NCBI RefSeq assembly: GCF_029873215.1
Contig: NZ_CP123620.1
Span: 2,046,001-2,110,000 of the forward strand
Source: Nocardioides sp. BP30
Lineage (GTDB): Bacteria; Actinomycetota; Actinomycetes; Propionibacteriales; Nocardioidaceae
Length of the DNA: 64,000 bases
Reading direction: 5' to 3'
The translations under genes and the position numbers were made by a program. Below the pieces are notes generated by a model. The model worked only from the letters and a program-made list of their open reading frames with translations. It had not been told where the DNA came from and did not search any database. Positions 58,048-64,000 of the stretch are shown piece after piece (position 1 is the stretch's first letter; each line of letters starts with the position of its first letter).

Positions 58048-58511
58048 GCGAGACGACCTCGGCGGCGCGGCCGCCGTACTACCTGCCGCCGGTGCTGGGT
58101 GCTCCCCAGCCGCTGGACAGCGGCCTCGACACGCCGTTCCACGACGGTCTGCGGGCGCACCGGGTGGTGCTGCAGCGCTGTGCGTCGTGCCAGGGGTGGC
58201 AGTGGCCGCCGGAGGTGCTCTGCCACCGCTGCCGCAGCTTCGACATGGTGTGGGAGGAGCCGACCTCGCTGGAGGGCGCGGTCTACACCTGGACCCGGGT
58301 GTGGCACGCCGCGCGGGAGGGCCTGGAGGCCTCTGTCCCGTACGTCATCGTCGTCGTCGAGCTCGACGCCGCCGACGGCGTACGTCTGGTCGGCAACCTC
58401 CTCGGTGATCCCCAGCAGGAGGTCGTGACGGGCATGCGCGTCCTGCCGGTCTTCGAGGACCACGACGACGTCGACCGGCCCTACACGCTCCTGCACTGGC
58501 GCGCGGTCTGA
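58044..58511 (+). CDS. DUF35 OB-fold / zinc-ribbon acyl-CoA-binding protein (155 aa)
   Basis: A small DUF35 protein with an N-terminal rubredoxin-like zinc ribbon (CASC and CHRC, 16 residues apart) followed by an OB-fold that binds acyl-CoA (GAVYTWTRVW, PYVIVVVELD). DUF35 proteins pair with thiolase-fold Ltp enzymes and are needed for their activity. The gene overlaps the Ltp-like gene by 4 bp, so one complex is likely. It is the last gene of its operon; the next operon starts after another TAAYG motif. Confidence 0.88.
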   Translation: MSETTSAARPPYYLPPVLGAPQPLDSGLDTPFHDGLRAHRVVLQRCASCQGWQWPPEVLCHRCRSFDMVWEEPTSLEGAVYTWTRVWHAAREGLEASVPYVIVVVELDAADGVRLVGNLLGDPQQEVVTGMRVLPVFEDHDDVDRPYTLLHWRAV

Positions 58512-58525
58512 GCCGCGCGCGTCAC

Positions 58526-58542
58526 TAACGCCGCCGATAACG
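58526..58542 (+). promoter_or_regulatory. direct-repeat motif TAACG-N7-TAACG (copy 3)
   Basis: The third copy of TAAYGNCGCCGRTAAYG. It ends 57 bp before the CoA-transferase start at 58600 and 14 bp after the DUF35 stop. Confidence 0.6.
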
Positions 58543-58599
58543 CGGCGCCGACAACCATTCATCGCAGTCAGCAGTCCTGCAGTAGGAGAGGCCTTCACC

Positions 58600-59805
58600 A
58601 TGGGCATCGATTCCCTTCCGCTGAGCGGCATCCGCGTCATCGAGTTGGCTCAATGGGTCTTCGTGCCGAGCGCGAGCGCGATCCTCGCCGAGCTCGGTGC
58701 GGACGTCGTCCGGATCGAGCACCCCACCCAGGGCGATCCCTATCGCGCCCTCGCCACCTCGGGGTACGGCAACTCGGGCCGGTCGATGTCGATCCGCTCG
58801 GCCCAGGTCAACCGGGGCAAGCGCAGCATCGGGATCGATCTCTCGATCCCTGAGGGCAAGGCGCTGGCGCACCGTCTGATCGCCTCGGCCGACGTCTTCA
58901 TGACCAGCTTCCGCGCCGGAGCGCTGGAGCGACTCAACCTGACCCAGGCGGAGGTGGAGGCGCTCAACCCGGGCATCGTCTACGCCCGCGGCGACGCCTT
59001 CGGACCGCTCGGTCCCGACTCGGCGGCACCGGGCTACGACATCACCGCCTTCTGGGCGCGCGGTGGCATCGGTGCGCTCGTCACCGACCCCGAGAGCGCC
59101 AGGATCGCGAAGCAGCCGCCGTCCTTCGGCGACCGGATCGCCTCGCTCGGTCTGGCGGCCGGGATCCTCGGCGCACTGGTCGGCAAGGTGCGCACCGGCC
59201 GCGGCGGCGAGGTCAGCTCGTCGCTGATGGCGGCCGCAGCCTGGGTGGGAGCGAGCGACATGCTGACCGGCGAGGCGCCAAAGGAGGCGGCCCGGCCGAC
59301 CGTGCCGGCGACGCCGTTGACGACGTCCTACCGCTGCTCGGACGGCCGCCATCTGATGATCAACCTGATGCAGTCGGAGCGGTACTGGTCCGACTTCTGC
59401 AAGGCGATCGGAGCCGAGGAGCTGACGGTCGACCCGCGCTTCCTCGACTTCGCCGCACGGGCCGGTCATCCCGATGAGCTGCACGCCGAGATCGCCGGCC
59501 GGATCGGTGCCGCTCCGCTGAGCCGATGGCGGGAGGTCTTCGCCGACTTCGACGGCCCCTGGGCCCCGGTACAGACGGTGCACGAGGCGGCGCAGGACCC
59601 GCAGGTCCGGGCCAACGCGTTCCTGCTCGCTGTCGACGACGGGAGCGGCGAGGAGCTCGTCCGGGCGCCCTTCACGGTGGGGGAGGTGCCGCAGTCGCTT
59701 CCGCGTGCCCACGAGCTGGGTGAGGACACCGAGGTGGTCCTGCTCGAGTTCGGGGTCGCCTGGGAGGAGATCGAAGACCTCAAGGCGCACGGTGCTGTCA
59801 CCTGA
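58600..59805 (+). CDS. CaiB/BaiF class III CoA-transferase (401 aa)
   Basis: Family III CoA-transferase with GIRVIELAQWVFVPSASAIL, ELGADVVRIEHPTQGDPYR, NRGKRSIGIDLS and AFWARGGIGALV, the usual order in this family. It would transfer CoA to a pathway acid without ATP. The ATG has GTAGGAGAG upstream, near ideal. It is the first gene of the last operon. A 12-bp tandem repeat lies between its stop and the next gene. Confidence 0.9.
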   Translation: MGIDSLPLSGIRVIELAQWVFVPSASAILAELGADVVRIEHPTQGDPYRALATSGYGNSGRSMSIRSAQVNRGKRSIGIDLSIPEGKALAHRLIASADVFMTSFRAGALERLNLTQAEVEALNPGIVYARGDAFGPLGPDSAAPGYDITAFWARGGIGALVTDPESARIAKQPPSFGDRIASLGLAAGILGALVGKVRTGRGGEVSSSLMAAAAWVGASDMLTGEAPKEAARPTVPATPLTTSYRCSDGRHLMINLMQSERYWSDFCKAIGAEELTVDPRFLDFAARAGHPDELHAEIAGRIGAAPLSRWREVFADFDGPWAPVQTVHEAAQDPQVRANAFLLAVDDGSGEELVRAPFTVGEVPQSLPRAHELGEDTEVVLLEFGVAWEEIEDLKAHGAVT

Positions 59806-59816
59806 GCACCCGACGA

Positions 59817-59852
59817 GCGACCAGCGAGGCGACCAGCGAGGCGACCAGCGAG
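59817..59852 (+). repeat. 12-bp tandem repeat, three exact copies, between two genes
   Basis: The unit GCGACCAGCGAG is present three times, with partial continuation. It fills half of the 73-bp gap between a CoA-transferase and an acyl-CoA synthetase gene, just before the latter's ribosome binding site (AAGAGGA). Confidence 0.85.
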
Positions 59853-59878
59853 GCGACGAGAGCGAGAAGAGGACCCAG

Positions 59879-61408
59879 ATGAGCGACACCCACGAGCCCC
59901 CGTACGCCCTCCGCTCGTGGGACGGCGACCTCAGCCGTCCCGAGGTGGAGCGGCGGGTGGCGGCCCTGGCCGGTCAGGTGGAGACGCTGATGGCGGGCGA
60001 CGATCGACCCGTCGGGGTGATCGCGCGCAACTCCGGTCAGACGCTGATCGCCTTCCTGGCCACGGTGCTGAGCGGATCGACGTTCATCCCGCTCAACGTC
60101 CATCTGGGCCCGAGCGAGCTGCGCGGCATGCTCGAGGACGGCACTGTCGGCCTCGTCATCGCCGACGCGAGCCAGGCCCCGATCGTCCGGGCAGCGGTGC
60201 AGGGGATGGCGCCTCCGCCGCGGGTGCTCTCCTGGGGCGAGGAGCCCGGGCCGGACCGGCTGCGGATCGAGGACCTGCCGGCAGGGCCCGACGTACTCGA
60301 TCCCGACAAGCCGGTGGCGATCCCGCTGCTGTTCAGCTCCGGCACGACCGGTCGACCGAAGCGCGTGTCGATGCCGCCCATCCTGTTCCCGGGTCGGGTC
60401 AGCCGCCGCGAGTTCCTCGCGTGGGCGCGCACCAGCCGGTTCGTCGGTCACGGCCCGCACCTGGTGGCCGGCCCGATGTACCACTCGGGACCGCTCCAGG
60501 CGACCTGGTTGCTGGCAGCGGGCGTCCCGATCGTGGCGCCGCGCAAGTTCGTCGCGGTCGAGATCCTGGAGACGATCGAGCGCGAGCGGATCGGCACCAC
60601 GCTGATGGTGCCGACCCACTTCATCCGGCTGCTCAGGGCGCGCGACGAGGCGGAGCGGACCTACGACGTCAGCTCGATCACGCACGTCACCCAGACCGGT
60701 GCCGGCTGTCCCGACGAGGTGAAGCTCGCGATGATCGAGTGGTGGGGTCCGGTCTTCCTCGAGACGTACGGCGGCACCGAGTCCGGTGGCGTCTGCTTCA
60801 TCGAGAGCGACGAATGGCTCACGCACCGGGGCTCGGTCGGACGGGCGTTGCCGCAGTACCGGATCCTCATCGTGGACGCGAACGGCGAGGAGCTGCCGGT
60901 CGGAGCCGAGGGGAAGATCTACTTCGAGGACTCCACCGGGCGGGGCATCCGCTACGAGAACGACGCGGAGAAGACCGCTCGGGCACACCTGCGTCCCGGC
61001 GTCTTCACCCTGGGCGAGGTCGGCCGGATCGACGCGGAGGGCTACCTCTACCTCACCGACCGTGACAGCGACAAGGTCGTCTCGGGCGGGGTCAACCTCT
61101 ACCCCGCCGAGATCGAGCAGGTGCTCTCCCAGCATCCGGCGGTCGCCGACACGGCCGTGATCGGCGTCGACCACCCCGAGATGGGGGAGGAGCTGCGTGC
61201 CTTGGTCGTCCTCCGCGACGGGGCGCACGCGAGCGAGGACGAGCTGATCTCCTACGTGCGTGCCGGGCTGTCCTCACTCAAGGCGCCGCGCTCGGTGCTG
61301 TTCGTCGAGGAGATCCCGCGGTCCTCGATGGGGAAGCTGAACCGGCGCGACCTGCGCCAGCGCTTCGGACAGGTCGAGGCCGTGTCGCTGGGTGCGGAGG
61401 CGGTCTGA
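59879..61408 (+). CDS. AMP-forming acyl-CoA synthetase (509 aa)
   Basis: ANL-family ligase: LLFSSGTTGRPKR (phosphate loop), ETYGGTESGGVCF, FTLGEVGRIDAEGYLYLTDR, GGVNLYPAEIEQVL and the C-terminal SMGKLNRRDLRQRF with the Lys. ATG 59879 follows AAGAGGACC and begins a normal N-terminus (SDTHEPPYALRSWDGDL); a frame from 59705 would run through the tandem repeat. It overlaps the next CoA-transferase gene by one base. It is the fifth acyl-CoA synthetase of the window, counting the fusion and the fragment. Confidence 0.92.
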   Translation: MSDTHEPPYALRSWDGDLSRPEVERRVAALAGQVETLMAGDDRPVGVIARNSGQTLIAFLATVLSGSTFIPLNVHLGPSELRGMLEDGTVGLVIADASQAPIVRAAVQGMAPPPRVLSWGEEPGPDRLRIEDLPAGPDVLDPDKPVAIPLLFSSGTTGRPKRVSMPPILFPGRVSRREFLAWARTSRFVGHGPHLVAGPMYHSGPLQATWLLAAGVPIVAPRKFVAVEILETIERERIGTTLMVPTHFIRLLRARDEAERTYDVSSITHVTQTGAGCPDEVKLAMIEWWGPVFLETYGGTESGGVCFIESDEWLTHRGSVGRALPQYRILIVDANGEELPVGAEGKIYFEDSTGRGIRYENDAEKTARAHLRPGVFTLGEVGRIDAEGYLYLTDRDSDKVVSGGVNLYPAEIEQVLSQHPAVADTAVIGVDHPEMGEELRALVVLRDGAHASEDELISYVRAGLSSLKAPRSVLFVEEIPRSSMGKLNRRDLRQRFGQVEAVSLGAEAV

Positions 61409-62637
61409 TGGGACCGCTGCAGAACCTCACGGTCCTCGATCTGACCAGGGCCCTCTCCGGCCCGTACGCGACCCTTCTCCTCGCCGGGATGGGCGCCCGT
61501 GTCATCAAGGTGGAGGAGCTCGGCTTCGGCGACGTCGCCCGCGGCAACGTGCCCTACGCCGGCCGCGACGGCGTCCACCGCCAGCCGCAGCACGACGACG
61601 ACCTCTCGGTGCCGTTCCTCGATCGCAATCGCGGCAAGCTCGGCGTCACGCTGAACCTCAAGCACGAGCGAGCACGCGAGGTCTTCGCGGACCTGGTCCG
61701 TCACGCCGACCTCGTCGTGGAGAACTTCAGCCCGGGTACGGCGGATCGGCTCGGCGTCGGCTACGCCTTCGCCGCGCAGATCAACCCGGCGGTCGTCTAC
61801 GCCTCGATCAACGGCTTCGGATCCGACGCGGACGCCTCCGACGGCAAGGCCTACGACCTCATCACCCAGGCTCTCAGCGGCGTCACCATGGCCAGCGGCA
61901 TGCCGGGCGACGAGCCCACCCGGATCGGGATCCCGGCCGGGGATCTGATCGCGCCGCTGTACGCCGTGATGGGATCGCTCGCCGCGATCATCCGCGCCCG
62001 GGAGACGGGCGAGGGTCAGCACGTCGACGTCTCCATGCTGGGCGCTCTGACCGCCCTCGTCGCCGTCGAGCCCTGGGATGCCTACGAGGCCGTGGGGATG
62101 GAGCCCCGGACGGGCAACTTCCTCAATCGCCTCGCGCCCTTCGGACTCTTCGAGTGCCTCGACGGACGGGTGGCCATCTGCGCCGCCACCGACAAGTTCT
62201 TCGCCCGCGTTCCGGCGGCGATCGGGAGGCCCGAGCTGCTCGAGGACGAGCGCTTCGCGCGGCGGGCGAGGCGCGCCTCGAACGCCGAGGCGATCCACGC
62301 GATCCTCGGCGCCTGGACCGCCGAGCGGACCGTCGAGGAGATCGTCAAGACCCTGAACGCCGCCGACATCCCGGTGGCGCCGGTGCGGACGCCTCGCGAG
62401 GCGATCCGCGACCCGCGCGTGCTGGACCGCCACGAGACGGTGCCGCTGGCCCATCCCACCCACGGCGAGGTCGGCGCGCTGATCGGCAGCGGTCTGCCGA
62501 TCCGGTTCTCCCGGGACGAGGCCGGCTTCGCCGGCCCGGCACCGATCCACGCCCAGCACAACTCCGAGGTCTACGGACGTCTCCTCGGATACACCCCGGA
62601 CCAGCTCGAGCAGATGGCCTCCGACGGCCTGATCTGA
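61408..62637 (+). CDS. CaiB/BaiF class III CoA-transferase (409 aa)
   Basis: LTVLDLTRALSGPYATLLLAGMGARVIKVEE, VPFLDRNRGKLGVTLNLK, VENFSPGTADRLG, KAYDLITQALSGV and GIPAGDLIAPLYAVMG fit formyl-CoA/oxalate CoA-transferase relatives; the Asp in PAGDLIA lies in the region of the catalytic Asp. It starts in the stop of the synthetase gene. It may recycle CoA between acids of the pathway. Length is normal. Confidence 0.9.
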   Translation: MGPLQNLTVLDLTRALSGPYATLLLAGMGARVIKVEELGFGDVARGNVPYAGRDGVHRQPQHDDDLSVPFLDRNRGKLGVTLNLKHERAREVFADLVRHADLVVENFSPGTADRLGVGYAFAAQINPAVVYASINGFGSDADASDGKAYDLITQALSGVTMASGMPGDEPTRIGIPAGDLIAPLYAVMGSLAAIIRARETGEGQHVDVSMLGALTALVAVEPWDAYEAVGMEPRTGNFLNRLAPFGLFECLDGRVAICAATDKFFARVPAAIGRPELLEDERFARRARRASNAEAIHAILGAWTAERTVEEIVKTLNAADIPVAPVRTPREAIRDPRVLDRHETVPLAHPTHGEVGALIGSGLPIRFSRDEAGFAGPAPIHAQHNSEVYGRLLGYTPDQLEQMASDGLI

Positions 62638-62675
62638 CCGCGGCGACGCCCGTCGGTCACTGGAAGGAACCCCCG

Positions 62676-63608
62676 ATGACGCAGTACGACTACCTCACCT
62701 ACACGCCGTCCGCCGACGGACGCGTGGTCCGGATCATGCTCGACCGGCCCGAGACCCGCAACGCGCAGAACCGCGGCATGCTCACCGAGCTCCACGACGC
62801 CTTCCTGCGCGCCGAGGCCGACGACCAGGTCCGGGTGGTGGTCCTCGGCGGCAACGGCGCGATGTTCTCGTCGGGGCACGACCTGGGGACTCCGGTGCGG
62901 ATCGAGGAGCGCGAGCCGGGTCCGAACCAGCACTGGAGCCACCAGGTGAACGGTGGCACCCGCGCGGGTGCCGAGAAGCGGATGCTGCAGGAATGGCAGT
63001 GGTTCTTCGAGGCCACCCGGCGCTGGCGCGACCTGCGCAAGATCACCGTCGCCGAGGTCCACGGGAAGGTGTTCTCCGCTGGTCTGATGCTGATGTGGGC
63101 CTGCGACCTCATCGTCGCCGAGGAGAACGCCGAGTTCGCCGACGTGGTCGGCACCCGGATGGGCATGTGCGGGGTGGAGTACTTCGCGCACCCCTGGGAG
63201 TTCGGCCTGCGCAAGACCAAGGAGCTGATGCTCACCGGCGACAGCATCACCGCCGAGGAGGCCTACCGGCTGGGGATGGTCTCGAAGCTGTTCAAGCGCG
63301 AGGTGCTGGCCGAGCGCACCGACGCGTTCGCCGCCCAGATCGCCGAGCTGCCGACGATGACCGCCCTGTTGATCAAGGAGTCGGTCAACCAGACGCAGGA
63401 CATCATGGGGTTCCACAACGCGCTCAACGCCTGCTTCACCCTGCACCAGCTGAACCACTCGCACTGGGGCGAGATCCACCACGAGGAGATCGCCCGGGCC
63501 AAGCCCGAGGACGGCATCCCGCCGTGGAAGGACGCCCCGCCGGTCACGCCGGCGACGCGCGACAGCGTCGGCTCGCTGTTCGCGTCCTCGCCGCGGAGCG
63601 CCGTCTGA
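62676..63608 (+). CDS. enoyl-CoA hydratase/isomerase, crotonase family (310 aa)
   Basis: A longer crotonase. Core motifs are IMLDRPETRNAQN, MFSSGHDLGTPV (first oxyanion part) and HGKVFSAGLMLMWACD (second part). Between them is a ~45-residue insert rich in Arg, Gln and Trp (KRMLQEWQWFFEATRRW), which resembles the substrate-region insert of crotonases acting on bulky CoA esters. The usual catalytic Glu segment is changed (GTRMGMCGVEYF). GGAAGGAAC lies before the ATG. It overlaps the next ACAD gene by one base. Confidence 0.87.
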   Translation: MTQYDYLTYTPSADGRVVRIMLDRPETRNAQNRGMLTELHDAFLRAEADDQVRVVVLGGNGAMFSSGHDLGTPVRIEEREPGPNQHWSHQVNGGTRAGAEKRMLQEWQWFFEATRRWRDLRKITVAEVHGKVFSAGLMLMWACDLIVAEENAEFADVVGTRMGMCGVEYFAHPWEFGLRKTKELMLTGDSITAEEAYRLGMVSKLFKREVLAERTDAFAAQIAELPTMTALLIKESVNQTQDIMGFHNALNACFTLHQLNHSHWGEIHHEEIARAKPEDGIPPWKDAPPVTPATRDSVGSLFASSPRSAV

Positions 63609-64000
63609 TGGAGCTGGAGCTGACAGCGGAGCAGGAGGCGCTGCTGGGTGCGTCGCGCCGGCTCATCGGCGACCACATCCCCCTGTCCCGGGTGCGCGAG
63701 CTGGCCGAGGGAGCCGCGGCGGATCCCAAGCTGATCGTGCGGTGCGCCGAGCTGGGCTGGCTGGCCCCCTTCGTCCCCGAGGAGCTCGGCGGCGGGAGCG
63801 TGTCGGGCGATGCGATGGGCGATGCGGCGTTGGTGGCGGAGGTCAGGGGCACCGGACTCCTGCCCGAGCCGTTCATCGGCGCCAACGCCGCCTCGGTACT
63901 GCTCACCTCCGCACCCGAGGAGCTCGCCGCCGACGTCCTGCCCGAGCACGCGGCGGGGGAGGCGATCGTCGTCGTACCGGTCGACGCTCGCGCCGGTGTC
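63608..64000 (+). CDS. acyl-CoA dehydrogenase, N-terminal fragment (cut by window edge)
   Basis: The first 131 residues of an ACAD: LELTAEQEALLGASRRLIGDH, the helical N-terminal domain, LGWLAPFVPEELGGGSVSGDAM and ALVAEVRGTGLLPEPFIGANAASVLL. The start overlaps the crotonase stop (TGATG). Such shorter ACADs often pair with a second ACAD subunit encoded next door, which would lie beyond the window. The catalytic half is not visible here. Confidence 0.85.
   Translation, partial: MELELTAEQEALLGASRRLIGDHIPLSRVRELAEGAAADPKLIVRCAELGWLAPFVPEELGGGSVSGDAMGDAALVAEVRGTGLLPEPFIGANAASVLLTSAPEELAADVLPEHAAGEAIVVVPVDARAGV

Noticed and set aside
59798..61228. 476-codon minus-strand frame opposite the acyl-CoA synthetase
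   Set aside because: Same shadow effect; rich in Arg, Asp and His and opposite an intact ANL ligase.
1..64000. Mobile element, prophage, CRISPR array, rRNA or tRNA genes
   Set aside because: No transposase, integrase, repeat-spacer array or RNA-gene-like sequence was noticed on reading; composition is even across the window.

Overview
The window is high-GC DNA with dense same-strand operons, many 1-8 nt start/stop overlaps (ATGA, GTGA, TGATG), frequent GTG starts and an intact mycofactocin locus. These features point to an actinomycete chromosome. The catabolic gene content and codon habits would suit a Nocardioides- or Rhodococcus-like soil actinobacterium, but the genus is inference. I saw no rRNA, tRNA, CRISPR array, transposase or phage gene. 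Base composition and gene style look uniform.

Almost every gene belongs to a CoA-dependent catabolic island. Bases 1-9030 hold a plus-strand operon: acyl-CoA synthetase (cut by the left edge), a synthetase-crotonase fusion, aldehyde dehydrogenase, thiolase, alpha/beta hydrolase, flavin-reductase-like protein, acyl-CoA dehydrogenase (ACAD) and a luciferase-like (LLM) oxidoreductase. Bases 9239-13510 encode a branched-chain-amino-acid-type ABC importer, with LivH, LivM and LivG fused in one polypeptide and LivF separate, plus a short-chain dehydrogenase (SDR). Its likely lipoprotein binding protein lies at 16236-17534 on the minus strand. Next to that are an MhpB-like extradiol dioxygenase and a ferredoxin/ferredoxin reductase. 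Bases 17776-28601 carry a mesaconyl-CoA-hydratase-like MaoC protein, a CitE-like lyase, ACADs (one a double-length fusion), a thioesterase, a nitroreductase, a crotonase, a synthetase and a CoA-transferase. Bases 28617-32916 carry an SDR, a double-length TetR regulator, a MaoC pair and a phosphotransferase. Bases 32994-39345 form an LLM / aldehyde dehydrogenase / NDMA-type alcohol dehydrogenase / methylacyl-CoA racemase / synthetase series. Bases 39539-43929 are minus-strand LLM, crotonase, two SDRs and a TetR.

Bases 44142-50896 are the mycofactocin locus: mftR divergent from mftA-B-C-D-E, a mycofactocin-type SDR, and mftF. It is followed by operons for aldehyde dehydrogenase, alcohol dehydrogenase, HMG-CoA-lyase-like protein and crotonase (50967-55518), for an HsaA-like flavin enzyme, Ltp-type thiolase homologue and DUF35 protein (55656-58511), and for CoA-transferases, synthetase, crotonase and ACAD (58600-64000, cut by the right edge).

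Working model (inference): an alcohol of an isoprenoid, alicyclic or steroid-like compound is imported and oxidised by mycofactocin-dependent dehydrogenases. It is then activated to CoA esters and shortened by beta-oxidation and retro-aldol steps. Two shared regulatory motifs tie the operons together. One is a palindrome, TGACA-N4-TGTCA (strong half ATCTGACA), at about a dozen promoters from 9.2 to 41.4 kb, including the start codon of the double TetR gene. The other is a direct repeat, TAAYG-N7-TAAYG, before the three operons after the mycofactocin locus. The double-TetR regulon and the second motif are the least described parts of the window.
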